41,350 nucleotides of DNA from an uncultured Bacteroidales bacterium (GCA_937896895.1 CALBNV010000082.1:1-41350), one strand, 5' to 3'. Shown: positions 15,887 to 25,143, numbered from the stretch's first letter. The notes: generated by a model from the letters alone, not told the origin. Program-made: numbers and translations.

Positions 15887-17686
15887 ATGAAAAGAAAACT
15901 TCTGTTTCTCATTGGCGTACTATCAATATTAATAGGTGTTAAGGCTCAAGATGTTGTCGAGCCGACGTGGGAGTCGATCAATCAGCGTGGCTATCCGCAA
16001 TGGTTTTCGGATGCGAAGCTCGGGATTTTCATTCACTGGGGCGTGTATTCGGTGCCGGCGTATGCCTCGAAAGAAGGCTATGCCGAATGGTATTACCGTG
16101 GTCTGATGACGCAGGACTCAGCGCGTCTTGAGTTTCAAAAACGTAACTATGGCGTTGATTTTCAATATAAAGACTTTGATAAGATGTTCAAGGCGGAGCT
16201 TTGGAATCCCGACGACTGGGCTGAGCTTTTCAGAAAAAGCGGCGCGAGATACGTGCTTTTAGTGACGAAACATCACGACGGCTATTGCCTTTGGGACAGC
16301 AAATATGCGCCGGGCTGGAACAGCGTTGTCGGCGGCCCGAAACGCGACATCATCGGCGAACTTACAAACGCGGTCCGCGAAAAAGGCATGAAGATGGGCT
16401 TCTATTATTCCTTGCCGGAATGGACGAATCCGCTTCACATCTGGTGCGTGGACTCTCCTGACTCAATCGGTGAATATGTTGATAATCACCTGATTCCGCA
16501 GTTTAAGGAACTCGTCTCCACATACAGGCCGTCGATAGTCTTCACCGACGGCGAGTGGTGGAACACCTCGGAGCAGTGGCACGCACGCGAGCTCATCTCG
16601 TGGTATTACAACCTTGTCGGCGATGAGGCGATCGTCAACGACCGTTGGGGTTCCGGCTGTCAGCACGGCTTCCGCACGCCGGAATACAGCTCCGGCATCA
16701 CCGCGACCGACCGGCCCTGGGCGGAATGCCGCGGACTCGGACGCTCCTTCGGACTGAACAGAAACGAGCCGCTGTCAAATTACCTCACCTCCGATGAGCT
16801 GATACGGCATTTCGTGCAGCTCGTTGCGGCCGGCGGCGGAATGACCCTCAACGTCGGGCCGGCAGCCGACGGGACAATCCCGCTCATTCAGCAGGAACGC
16901 CTCGCCGATTTGGGCAAATGGCTGGAAATCAACGGAGAGGCAATTTACGGGACGAGGTCGCTTTTTATTAACCAAAACCAAAACGATGTTCCTCATTTTT
17001 ATGATGAGAAACCGGTTTCAGTGAATCGGCACGATGAAACGATTGACTTCGACTGGGTCAGGAACTCGCCCGACAAGTTGATTAGTTATGATAACTTCAA
17101 CGCTGTTTGGACAGGCACCTTCACACCTGAAAGGACCGATGTCTATACTTTTGATGTTGAAGTTGATGATAATGTGAGAGTTACGATAGGCGACAATGTC
17201 GTGATTGACTATGTGAAAGCTGTTGCGGAAGAGTCGCAGAGCAATGCGGAGGAGTCAATGACCAAGAGTCTCACTACAGGAAAAATAAAATTGAAAAAAG
17301 GCGTTACTTATCCTGTAAAGATTGAATATCAAGAGATTAACATGAATGCGATGATGAGGCTTTTCATTTCCTGCAAGGATATTAAGAAACATATTTTCAA
17401 GGCCGACAATGGTTTTGAAGCCACATATTCGTGCATGCAGCCGTATGTCTGTTACACCACGAAAAACGATGTCTTGTATGCAATCGCCGTTGAGTTTCCG
17501 CAGGACGAGCTGGTCTTGAACATCCCGGAACCGGCTGATGGCACGAAAGTCGTGATGCTCGGCTGCGACAAAATTCTTCCTTGGCGATACGAGAACGGCA
17601 AGATGATTATCGATACTACTCCGTTGAAATACAGTGACTTGAAGTCAACGGCGGCGTGGAGTTTTGAGATAAGAACAAAGCTTTAA
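15887..17686 (+). CDS. GH29 alpha-L-fucosidase with PA14-like domain
   Basis: The 599-residue secreted protein has a signal peptide (MKRKLLFLIGVLSILIGVKA). The GH29 barrel follows: WFSDAKLGIFIHWGVYSVP, LLVTKHHDGYCLWDS, and IVFTDGEWW, where Asp221 is the expected catalytic nucleophile. NVGPAADGTI closes the barrel. After about residue 385 a segment with YDNFNAVWTGTFTPERTD and VEVDDNVRVTIGD looks like a PA14-type carbohydrate-binding domain, before a final beta domain. It should release fucose from glycans in the periplasm or at the surface. It has its own promoter and no SusC/D partners nearby. GH95 and GH20 genes occur 16-20 kb away. Confidence 0.92.
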   Translation: MKRKLLFLIGVLSILIGVKAQDVVEPTWESINQRGYPQWFSDAKLGIFIHWGVYSVPAYASKEGYAEWYYRGLMTQDSARLEFQKRNYGVDFQYKDFDKMFKAELWNPDDWAELFRKSGARYVLLVTKHHDGYCLWDSKYAPGWNSVVGGPKRDIIGELTNAVREKGMKMGFYYSLPEWTNPLHIWCVDSPDSIGEYVDNHLIPQFKELVSTYRPSIVFTDGEWWNTSEQWHARELISWYYNLVGDEAIVNDRWGSGCQHGFRTPEYSSGITATDRPWAECRGLGRSFGLNRNEPLSNYLTSDELIRHFVQLVAAGGGMTLNVGPAADGTIPLIQQERLADLGKWLEINGEAIYGTRSLFINQNQNDVPHFYDEKPVSVNRHDETIDFDWVRNSPDKLISYDNFNAVWTGTFTPERTDVYTFDVEVDDNVRVTIGDNVVIDYVKAVAEESQSNAEESMTKSLTTGKIKLKKGVTYPVKIEYQEINMNAMMRLFISCKDIKKHIFKADNGFEATYSCMQPYVCYTTKNDVLYAIAVEFPQDELVLNIPEPADGTKVVMLGCDKILPWRYENGKMIIDTTPLKYSDLKSTAAWSFEIRTKL

Positions 17687-17751
17687 AGTAGAACGTTGAG
17701 GTTGATGTGTGTGCAACTTGATGATTAAAGGCTAAAGTAGCTCATCATATC

Positions 17752-19677
17752 TTACCCTTCGATTTTGTCGATGTTCGTGTCGTCCTCAATCCTCAGGTTG
17801 TCGATGATGAACTTCTGGCGCTGGTCGGTGTTCTTGCCCATGTAATATTTCAGCAGCTCCGGAATCGTCATGTCGTGGCGCAGGATGATAGGTTCGAGGC
17901 GCATGTTCGGCCCGATGAAATAGCTGAACTCGTCGGGCGAGATCTCGCCGAGGCCTTTGAACCGCGTTATCTCCGGGTGTGCGCCGAGCGATTTTATGGC
18001 GTTGACGCGTTCCTCGTCGGAATAGCAGTAAACGGTCTGTTTCTTGTTGCGGACGCGGAAAAGCGGTGTCTGCAAGATGTAAACGTGTCCGCCGCGCACC
18101 ACGTCGGGGTAGAACTGAAGGAAAAATGTCAGTAAAAGCAGTCGGATGTGCATTCCATCGACATCGGCATCGGTGGCGATGACGATGTTGTTATATCTCA
18201 GGTTCTCAATGCTTTCGTCGATGTTGAGTGCGGCTTGCAGCAGGTTGAACTCTTCGTTTTCATAGACGATTTTCTTTGTGAGTCCGTAGCTGTTGAGCGG
18301 CTTGCCGCGCAGCGAGAACACGGCCTGTGTCTGCGCGTCGCGGCTCTTGGTGATGCTTCCCGACGCGGAGTCGCCCTCGGTGATGAACAGCGTCGATTCG
18401 AGGCGGTTCTCTGAGTTGGTGTTGTAATGCACGCGGCAGTCGCGCAGCTTGCGGTTGTTGAGGTTCACTTTCTTCGCGCTCTCGCGGGCGAGTTTCTTGA
18501 TGTTCGCCATGCCTTTGCGCTCCTTCTCGTTCTGTATGATCTTGCGCATCAACGCCTCGGCCACGTCGCCGTTCATATGCAGGAACTTGTCGAAATGCCT
18601 CTTGATGATGTCGGTGATGTACGCCCTGATGGTCGTCTCGTTGTCCTTGTCCATGTAGTTCGACGAAAACTTCGTCTTCGTCTGGCCTTCGAATTCGGGG
18701 TTGTCAACCTTGATTGAAATGGCTGCTATGAAAGAGCTGCGTATGTCGGACGTCTCGTATTCTTTGTTGTAGAAGTCTTTGATTGTGCGTGCGATGGCCT
18801 CGCGGAAGACGTTAAGGTGCGTGCCTCCGAGCGGGTTGTACTGTCCGTTGGCGAACGAGAAATACTCTTCATTCGAGGTGATGTTGGAATGCGTGAAGGC
18901 GCACTCGAAGAACCCTTCCTTTATGTGGATTATCGGATAGACGCAGGTGTCGGTCTTCCCGATCTTGCGCTCAAGAAGGTCGTGGAGGCCGTTCTTGGCC
19001 TGGTATCTCTGGCCGTTGAGGGTCAGCGACAGACCGCTGTTGAGGAAGGCGTAGTTCCATATCATCTCATCGACGTATTCCATGAGGTAATGGTAGTTGC
19101 CGAACAGTTCGGTGTCGGGCACGAAGGTGATGTCGGTGCCGTTTCTCTGGTCGGTGTCTTCAAACCCCGACTCGCTGAGAAGCTCGCCTTTGGAGAACTC
19201 GACGATTTTCGTCTTGCCGTCGCGGAACGACTGCGCCCTGAAATATGACGACGCTGCGTTGGTGGCTTTCGCGCCGACACCGTTGAGGCCGACCGACTTC
19301 TTGAACGCGCCGCCGTCGTACTTGCCGCCCGTGTTGATCTGACCCATGCAGTCTTTCAGCGACGCCAACGGGATGCCGCGTCCGTAGTCGCGCACGTGCA
19401 CCCTGCCGTCGTTGATGTCAATCTCGATCGACTTCCCGAAGCCCATCACGAACTCGTCGATGCAGTTGTCAACGATCTCCTTCAGAAGGATGTAGATGCC
19501 GTCGTCGTGAGCCGAGCCGTCGCCCGCCTTGCCGATGTACATGCCAAGGCGCAGCCTGATGTGCTCGTTCCACGAAAGATGCTGGATGGAGTCGTCGGTG
19601 TAGTCAGCCGCAACCGGTGCGGAAAAGTCTAATTCGTTGTTATCCAAATTGTTGTCTTCAATATGTTCGTCGGCCAT
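17752..19677 (-). CDS. parE: Topoisomerase IV subunit B (GyrB/ParE family)
   Basis: The 641-residue protein is a type IIA topoisomerase ATPase/TOPRIM subunit. EIVDNCIDEFVMG and the GHKL motifs DYGRGIP and GLNGVGAKATNA bind ATP. TOPRIM motifs EGDSASG and IATDADVDGMHIRLLLLTFF hold the metal-binding acids. The order of domains and length match the ParE-like second subunit B of Bacteroidota rather than a longer GyrB. The partner subunit A is not adjacent on its downstream side within the window. A -7 element lies 20 bp upstream. It acts in decatenation of daughter chromosomes. Confidence 0.9.
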   Translation of the reverse strand: MADEHIEDNNLDNNELDFSAPVAADYTDDSIQHLSWNEHIRLRLGMYIGKAGDGSAHDDGIYILLKEIVDNCIDEFVMGFGKSIEIDINDGRVHVRDYGRGIPLASLKDCMGQINTGGKYDGGAFKKSVGLNGVGAKATNAASSYFRAQSFRDGKTKIVEFSKGELLSESGFEDTDQRNGTDITFVPDTELFGNYHYLMEYVDEMIWNYAFLNSGLSLTLNGQRYQAKNGLHDLLERKIGKTDTCVYPIIHIKEGFFECAFTHSNITSNEEYFSFANGQYNPLGGTHLNVFREAIARTIKDFYNKEYETSDIRSSFIAAISIKVDNPEFEGQTKTKFSSNYMDKDNETTIRAYITDIIKRHFDKFLHMNGDVAEALMRKIIQNEKERKGMANIKKLARESAKKVNLNNRKLRDCRVHYNTNSENRLESTLFITEGDSASGSITKSRDAQTQAVFSLRGKPLNSYGLTKKIVYENEEFNLLQAALNIDESIENLRYNNIVIATDADVDGMHIRLLLLTFFLQFYPDVVRGGHVYILQTPLFRVRNKKQTVYCYSDEERVNAIKSLGAHPEITRFKGLGEISPDEFSYFIGPNMRLEPIILRHDMTIPELLKYYMGKNTDQRQKFIIDNLRIEDDTNIDKIEG

Positions 19678-19696
19678 TTCTCAAAAATAATTTGCG

Positions 19697-19704
19697 CAAA
19701 GATA
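19697..19704 (-). promoter_or_regulatory. -7 element TATCTTTG for parE
   Basis: TATCTTTG on the minus strand lies about 20 bp before the parE ATG at 19677. Confidence 0.6.
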
Positions 19705-19707
19705 GTG

Positions 19708-19746
19708 AATTTAGTTGAAAGTTGAAAGTTAAAAGTTAAAAAGTTT
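19708..19746. repeat. Short GTTGAAA/GTTAAAA tandem repeats
   Basis: Units of 7-8 bp (AGTTGAA, AGTTGAA, AGTTAAA, AGTTAAA) form a degenerate simple repeat upstream of parE. A similar short stretch occurs at about 15758-15786. This kind of AGTTAAAAGTTAAAA filler is frequent in Bacteroidota intergenic DNA. Confidence 0.55.
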
Positions 19747-19821
19747 AGAGAGGAGAGAGGAGAACCGCGTCAGCAGTTCAATATCCGTGGGAAAAATGAT
19801 TTTCGTGTTTTTTAATTCGAT

Positions 19822-21174
19822 TTATTGTTTTTTACAATCGTTGTTTTTCATGTTTTTGAAAACGTCCAACAGATTGTTTTTCAATGCGATGAAATCATTT
19901 TTCGTGATTAGTAATTCCGTTGAGGAGATATTGTTGATTTTTTTGAAGACAATCCATTTGTAAATTATCACGGCCAAATTGGTCAGCGACATAGAGATGC
20001 CGGCTCCGACCATTCCGAAAGCCGGGGTGAGGAGGTAAAGCGTCGGCATTGTGACGGCGAGTCCGACCAATGCGCCGATAAGGTTGTGCCTCGGCATGTC
20101 GAGGCCTGAGAAATAATGGCTGAAGACCATGTCGGCGGCCATGAAGACGATGCCGGGCGCGAGTGCTATCATGACATGTCTCATGGCTGCAAACTCGGAC
20201 GAGAAAATCCATGAATAGACGCTTGTTGGTATCACGCAGAGCGCAAGGATGCAAACCGCGGTCAGGCTCGCAGCCGTCTTGAGCAGCTGTACCGTGATTC
20301 TGGCCGCTAACTTGTTGTCGGTCAGGTTGCTGATTTTCGAGAACTGCACCATGGCGATGCTTTGCCCTATGAGTTTTGGCGCCTCCGCCACCTGCGACGC
20401 CGAATTGTAAACGCCGACATGAGCGTCACCCCAGAAACCTTTGATTATCAGGAAACTGAGTCGCCTGTTGAGCAACGACACCAAGGTTGAAAGCTGTATG
20501 ATGCTTCCGAAGTTGAACATCTCTCTTGCCGTTTGCAAGAAACTGTCAGTGCGGCTTTCGTTGTGGATGTATTTCCAGATTTGCGTCAGACCACACAGAT
20601 AACCAACGACATAGCCTGTCAGCAGGGAGTAGATGAACGCGCGTTCGTCTCTTATGCCGAAGACGAAGATGTAAACGAGCATAGAACACATCTGCGTCAT
20701 GAACTGAATGATAAACAATACGTTATTCGTCCCGACGCGCTCTTTGCCGAGCAGTGTGGTGAGGTTGAAGTTGTGAAGGCTGTAGATGAAGACGAGCAGC
20801 AGGACGATGCCTTCGTACCCGTGCGGGATGAACTCCGCATTGCCGCCTAAAAATCTGGAAATCAATGATGTGAAGCCATCTGGCAACGATTTGAAGAGTC
20901 TTATCATCAGGGCGTAGAAGGCGACAATCACCGTGGTCCACAGGTAGGAGATCTTCATCAGGGTGCGGTACGATTTCCTTGGCGTGAAATATATGAGTCC
21001 GCTGCCCGCGAGGAACTCCACGCCGACGAGAAGTAGCGACACGTCGAGCAGCACCACGCCGCCGATGCCCCATGCCTCGGCCCCGAGGTAATGCGTGGCA
21101 AACCAAAGCGTCACCAACCCGCAAACCGCATTTAGCATACGCGTGCCAAAAGTGCCGAAAATCTTCTTGATCAT
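19822..21174 (-). CDS. Polysaccharide flippase (Wzx/MOP-superfamily exporter)
   Basis: From ATG 21174 the protein has 450 residues with about 12 hydrophobic membrane helices. The N-terminus (IKKIFGTFGTRMLNAVCGL) is typical of O-antigen/teichoic-acid flippases of the MOP/MATE superfamily. An upstream in-frame start at 21216 would overlap the preceding gene. The ATG at 21174 instead shares ATGA with its stop, giving a 4-bp overlap that suggests coupled translation. It probably translocates a lipid-linked glycan whose maturation involves the neighbouring formyltransferase-like protein. Confidence 0.85.
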   Translation of the reverse strand: MIKKIFGTFGTRMLNAVCGLVTLWFATHYLGAEAWGIGGVVLLDVSLLLVGVEFLAGSGLIYFTPRKSYRTLMKISYLWTTVIVAFYALMIRLFKSLPDGFTSLISRFLGGNAEFIPHGYEGIVLLLVFIYSLHNFNLTTLLGKERVGTNNVLFIIQFMTQMCSMLVYIFVFGIRDERAFIYSLLTGYVVGYLCGLTQIWKYIHNESRTDSFLQTAREMFNFGSIIQLSTLVSLLNRRLSFLIIKGFWGDAHVGVYNSASQVAEAPKLIGQSIAMVQFSKISNLTDNKLAARITVQLLKTAASLTAVCILALCVIPTSVYSWIFSSEFAAMRHVMIALAPGIVFMAADMVFSHYFSGLDMPRHNLIGALVGLAVTMPTLYLLTPAFGMVGAGISMSLTNLAVIIYKWIVFKKINNISSTELLITKNDFIALKNNLLDVFKNMKNNDCKKQ

Positions 21175-22832
21175 AACCTTGTCTTTTGTTTCAACTGATT
21201 GAAAAAACCGTGCCATGTAAGGGTGAAACGCTTGGCGTCGATGACGGTCACGATGTCGTCCCCGTTGATCGTGTGAATGCCTTTGTCATATGGTGTGTTC
21301 GTGAGAGGCAAAATCTCTTCCAAATACTCTTCTTTGTATTGACATTCAGTCAGTTGCACTATTCTGTTCAATGCTATTGACTGACCGTAGTGTTCGGTGC
21401 TGTTTTGTGCCGGTCTTACAAGCATCCCGTTGATATTCAGTATCTTGCCGGCAGGACGCGAGTCGGCACAATCAACCTTTACCGGATTGCCGGGGTGCGC
21501 CTTGTATGGCCCGTGAATATCATCGGCTGTATATAATAAAAGGTGTGTGTGCGAGTTTTCCTGCGGTGTCACAAAGAGAAACCATTTCCCGTTTTTCTGA
21601 TACAATGTCGGGTCGGTAAATGAAACGTCTTCAAGCAGGTCGCAGTCAAATTCCAACTTGAGGTTTTCTTCGTCGAATCTGTACAATGAGACTTTATTTG
21701 TCTTGTAAGCCTCTGGAACACAATATATTGCATTTTCATTTTCAAAAACGAAAGGGTAGGAGCGGTGCTCCGGAAAATCAGAGATGAGGTGGTATTTCCC
21801 GAAATCTTCGGATTTTCTGGCCACGGCCAGGTCGGATTTCCCTTTTTTGTTCGAATACCACTCGAAGAAGATGTAGGTGTCTTTCTTCGTCGTGATGACA
21901 AACGGGTCGGCGAAATATTCCGATTTCTTTGGCTTAAACCATTTGATGTCAATGAGTTCTTTGTTTTTGTGATTGATGAATCTCTCGACCGGCATCATGC
22001 AGTAACCGATGTTCCAGTCTTCCTGCCGGAAAAGAAAGTTCACGTGGAATTTCAGCCTTCTCCAGAAGCAAAGCCAGAAGTATTTCAGCATCTGGATGTT
22101 GACCGGCGGATGTATTATCGGCGCTTTTGAATTTGACGGTTGCGGGTTTAATTCTCCGTTGGTAATCAGTTCGTTGCAGGCCTGCAAAGGCAGTGTCTCC
22201 GACTCGAAGAATAATCTGTTGAGATGTTCCTTGTATGAATGCATCGTGGTGCTGAACTTCATCCGTCTGATTATCAGGCCTTTGTCGAGGCTGTCGGTGA
22301 GTTGTTGGAGTATGACCCCGTTTTCAGGGATGCCGCGCATGAACTCCCAGAATCCGGGCGGGCCGCCGCGCACAACACGCTCATCATCATGGTGATACGA
22401 CCAGATTCCGTATTTCGCGCTGTTTAATATCCCGCCTCGCACGATGTCGAAGCCGAATCTTAAGATGAAATCCAAGTCGTGACTTTTGATTTTCTCGATG
22501 TCTTCTTCCGAAAAATATGTGGAAATGCCTTTGATGATTGGTTTACAATATATTACGGGCGTGTCTCCGTGGATGTCGAGCCTGACCGAAGTCTTGCTTT
22601 CCGGCTTGAACAAATATCTGTTCCACAGCCTGAAAAGCAGTTTCCTGTACGGATAATGTCTGATTTTCTCGAAAAATGATGTTTCTGGCGTTTGGTTTTC
22701 TGAGTTGCAGATGACCACGGCTAATTCTATGCCATTGTCAGTCAGTAACTTGAGCGTCTCGAGTTGCCAACGTTGAACGGTGAAGCCGTCAATCATGACT
22801 CCGAACCTAATTTTATAACCGCGTGATTCCAT
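21171..22832 (-). CDS. Formyltransferase-like domain fused to a GH43-type beta-propeller domain
   Basis: In this 553-residue cytoplasmic protein residues 1 to about 260 resemble the formyltransferase N-terminal fold. There is an IRFGVMIDG opening, DFILRFGFDIVRGGILN, then YHHDDERVVRGGPPGFWEF, comparable to the HxS/RGxxP catalytic segment of methionyl-tRNA and sugar formyltransferases. Residues about 275-545 carry repeated blade-like motifs (YFADPFVI, SYPFVFEN, FTDPTLYQKNGKWFLF, DSRPAGKI). These fit a five-bladed propeller related to GH43 and to the N-terminal domain of plant GINT1. I infer a modification step for an N-formylated or related surface sugar. It is co-transcribed with the flippase. 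Confidence 0.75.
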   Translation of the reverse strand: MESRGYKIRFGVMIDGFTVQRWQLETLKLLTDNGIELAVVICNSENQTPETSFFEKIRHYPYRKLLFRLWNRYLFKPESKTSVRLDIHGDTPVIYCKPIIKGISTYFSEEDIEKIKSHDLDFILRFGFDIVRGGILNSAKYGIWSYHHDDERVVRGGPPGFWEFMRGIPENGVILQQLTDSLDKGLIIRRMKFSTTMHSYKEHLNRLFFESETLPLQACNELITNGELNPQPSNSKAPIIHPPVNIQMLKYFWLCFWRRLKFHVNFLFRQEDWNIGYCMMPVERFINHKNKELIDIKWFKPKKSEYFADPFVITTKKDTYIFFEWYSNKKGKSDLAVARKSEDFGKYHLISDFPEHRSYPFVFENENAIYCVPEAYKTNKVSLYRFDEENLKLEFDCDLLEDVSFTDPTLYQKNGKWFLFVTPQENSHTHLLLYTADDIHGPYKAHPGNPVKVDCADSRPAGKILNINGMLVRPAQNSTEHYGQSIALNRIVQLTECQYKEEYLEEILPLTNTPYDKGIHTINGDDIVTVIDAKRFTLTWHGFFNQLKQKTRL

Positions 22833-22845
22833 GATTTTGAAAATG

Positions 22846-22853
22846 CAAAAGTA
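22846..22853 (-). promoter_or_regulatory. -7 element TACTTTTG for the formyltransferase-flippase operon
   Basis: TACTTTTG on the minus strand lies about 13 bp before ATG 22832 and fits TAnnTTTG. No well-placed -33 box was found. Confidence 0.55.
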
Positions 22854-22957
22854 AGAAAATTATTGTTTGTCGTATAAATAAAAAGAATCAAATGGCGAAT
22901 TGTAAATTTTTTTTTAAAAAATACATGAAAAATGACTGTATGTAAAAAAAAGATGTG

Positions 22958-22965
22958 TATCTTTG
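22958..22965 (+). promoter_or_regulatory. -7 element TATCTTTG of a candidate small RNA
   Basis: TATCTTTG on the plus strand has no ORF behind it. It precedes a structured stretch that ends in a terminator-like hairpin before 23085. Confidence 0.55.
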
Positions 22966-22971
22966 CCGCGG

Positions 22972-23083
22972 TTTTGAAATTGAAACTCACAATTTTCTAT
23001 ATCATTTTTGCTTTTGGGCTTTCATCTGTTTTTGTAACACCCCCAATGTTAAAATCAGGTTGAAAGCCTTTTTTGTTTTTTTG
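22972..23083 (+). ncRNA. Candidate small RNA or 5' attenuator (about 110 nt)
   Basis: A promoter element at 22958-22965 would start transcription near 22972. GGCTTTCA at 23017-23024 pairs with TGAAAGCC at 23061-23068. The loop between contains a nested hairpin (TAACA 23035-23039 with TGTTA 23047-23051), and the outer stem is followed by a T-rich run at 23069-23082, as in an intrinsic terminator. A separate promoter for the next gene lies downstream at 23106. No ORF fits. It could be an independent RNA, or a leader that attenuates the GT2 gene. Confidence 0.45.
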
Positions 23084-23105
23084 CTTTGCATAACAATAAA
23101 ATGAC

Positions 23106-23113
23106 TATTTTTG
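23106..23113 (+). promoter_or_regulatory. -7 element TATTTTTG for the GT2 fusion gene
   Basis: TATTTTTG fits TAnnTTTG, with a possible TTTG 17 bp upstream at 23085-23088. It overlaps an in-frame TTG at 23111, which supports the ATG at 23144 as the start. Confidence 0.6.
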
Positions 23114-23143
23114 CAGTTCATTTCACGAACAAGAAAATATCAG

Positions 23144-25102
23144 ATGAAACTGTCTGTTGTAATAGTTAACTATAATGTTGAGCATTTTCTTGAACAATGC
23201 CTTTGCTCGGTTCGTCGGGCTATGAAAGGCGTTGAAGGTGAAGTGTATGTGGTTGATAACAATTCAGTTGATGGTTCGTTGAAGATGCTGTCAGAGAAGT
23301 TCCCTGAGGTGAAGGTCATCGCGAACAAGGTCAATGTCGGTTTTGCGAAGGCCAACAACCAAGCAATCAGGATTTCGTCGGGTGAGTATGTCTTGCTGTT
23401 GAATCCCGACACGGTTGTTGAGGACGACACCTTCACCAAGACCATTGCTTTCATGGATTCTCATCCCGATGCTGGCGGTCTCGGCGTCAAGATGGTCGAT
23501 GGCAAGGGACAGTTCCTGCCGGAGTCGAAGCGCGGGCTGCCGACACCGATGACTGCCTTCTATAAGATCTTCGGGCTGTCGAAGTTGTTCCCGCATTCAA
23601 AGCGTTTCTCGCGTTATCATCTTGGCTATCTCGATAATGACGAGATAAATCCTGTCGATATTCTCGCCGGTGCCTTCATGCTCATGCGCCGTGCCACTTT
23701 AGACAAATGCGGGCTTCTCGACGAGACGTTTTTTATGTATGGGGAAGATGTCGATCTGTCGTACAGGATAACACTTGCAGGCTATAAGAATTATTATTTC
23801 CCGGAGACGCGAATCATTCATTATAAAGGCGAAAGCACAAAGAAAACATCAGTCAATTATGTGCTTGTCTTCTACAAGGCGATGGAGATTTTCGCGAAGA
23901 AGCATTTCGGGCAGAAACGTGCGCGGCTCTTCTCGTTTGTCATCAATATGGCGATATATTTCAGGGCTTTCCTCGCCTTGGTCTCGCAGTTTGTGAGCAA
24001 GGTGTATATGCCTTTGCTCGACATACTTCTCGGCTACGGCGGTCTTGCAACTATCAGTTATCTGTGGGGTCATTATACTGTTTACGATGGCGTCGGGTCG
24101 TATCCTGTTCATCCTCTGTTTACGGTGATTCTGCCGGTTTATCTGCTGATTTGGCTTGTAACATCATATTTTACAGGTGGTTACGACAAGCCATATAAAA
24201 TAATGAACTCTGTTGGCGGTGTGCTTGCAGGCAGCGTTCTGGCACTCGTTTTCTACGCGCTCCTGCCGGAAAGTCTCCGCTTCTCTCGCGCGTTGATACT
24301 TTTCGGGATGTTGTGGATGATAATCGCGGTGAGTCTGTCGAGAGGTGTCGGTTATATGCTGAGACTCAATGACTTCAAATATGGTAAAACTGCCAAGAAG
24401 CGTTTTTTGGTCATCGGCAACGTTGAAGAGACGCACCGCGTCGAGCTGCTTCTGAGAAGCACTTCAATAAAGCCTGATTTTGTGGGACTTGTCACGCCGA
24501 CGGAGAGTTTTGATGTTCCTCAAAACTATCTCGGCAACATCTGCCAGGTGCCCGATATCATCTCAATCTACAAAATCACGGAGATTATTTTTTGCTCGAA
24601 AGACATAAGTCATCAGGATATAATCGACAAGATGGTTGAATGGCACGCTCCTGATCTCGATTACAAGATTGCGCCGGAAGACACGCTCTCCATCATCGGA
24701 AGCAACTCAATAAACACACGCGGTGACCTTTATACCGTTGATATTCGGACAATTAACAACGTCCCGAACAAACGCAAGAAAGCACTTCTCGATTTCACCG
24801 TGTCGTTTTTCGGAATCATTTTCTGGGTCATCTTGGCATGGTTCCTGAAAAAACCTGGCCGTTTCTTTAAAGACTGCTTCAAGGTGTTGTTCGGCGGCTA
24901 TTCGTGGGTCGGCTATTGCACCGTCGCCGACCACGACAACCTGAAACTGCCCGAAATCAAAAAAGGAATATATAATGCTGCATCGATTGTCAAAGGGGAG
25001 ATTGACGATGAGGCGAAAGCTCGGCTCAACGTCATGTACGCCCGCGATTATACTGTTTTAAAAGATATTAATATCTTGCTCAGGACGTTGCCCAATCGTT
25101 AA
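23144..25102 (+). CDS. GT2 glycosyltransferase fused to a degenerate membrane sugar-transferase module
   Basis: In this 652-residue protein residues 1 to about 260 are a GT-A family 2 transferase: VVIVNYNVEHFLEQCL, NVGFAKANN, LLLNPDT and the catalytic-side FFMYGEDVDLSYR. Several membrane helices follow (about 280-410), then a Rossmann-like segment (KKRFLVIGNVEETHR). The end (LLDFTVSFFGIIFWVILAWF, then ARLNVMYARDYTVLKDINILL) resembles the start and the extreme C-terminus of WbaP/PF02397 sugar-phosphate transferases. The catalytic core between them appears missing. It probably adds a sugar in surface-glycan assembly. It is divergent from the flippase operon and upstream of nusB. Confidence 0.8.
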   Translation: MKLSVVIVNYNVEHFLEQCLCSVRRAMKGVEGEVYVVDNNSVDGSLKMLSEKFPEVKVIANKVNVGFAKANNQAIRISSGEYVLLLNPDTVVEDDTFTKTIAFMDSHPDAGGLGVKMVDGKGQFLPESKRGLPTPMTAFYKIFGLSKLFPHSKRFSRYHLGYLDNDEINPVDILAGAFMLMRRATLDKCGLLDETFFMYGEDVDLSYRITLAGYKNYYFPETRIIHYKGESTKKTSVNYVLVFYKAMEIFAKKHFGQKRARLFSFVINMAIYFRAFLALVSQFVSKVYMPLLDILLGYGGLATISYLWGHYTVYDGVGSYPVHPLFTVILPVYLLIWLVTSYFTGGYDKPYKIMNSVGGVLAGSVLALVFYALLPESLRFSRALILFGMLWMIIAVSLSRGVGYMLRLNDFKYGKTAKKRFLVIGNVEETHRVELLLRSTSIKPDFVGLVTPTESFDVPQNYLGNICQVPDIISIYKITEIIFCSKDISHQDIIDKMVEWHAPDLDYKIAPEDTLSIIGSNSINTRGDLYTVDIRTINNVPNKRKKALLDFTVSFFGIIFWVILAWFLKKPGRFFKDCFKVLFGGYSWVGYCTVADHDNLKLPEIKKGIYNAASIVKGEIDDEAKARLNVMYARDYTVLKDINILLRTLPNR

Positions 25103-25108
25103 ATTTTG

Positions 25109-25116
25109 TAATTTTG
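25109..25116 (+). promoter_or_regulatory. -7 element TAATTTTG for nusB
   Basis: TAATTTTG at 25109-25116 is preceded by TTG at 25088-25090 with an 18-bp spacer. It lies 28 bp before ATG 25144. Confidence 0.6.
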
Positions 25117-25143
25117 CAAGCCGAAAAATAAAGTTTTTATATC

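Noticed and set aside
15887..17686. Part of a classic Sus-type polysaccharide utilisation locus
   Set aside because: No SusC, SusD, hybrid two-component regulator or anti-sigma pair is found beside the GH29 gene.
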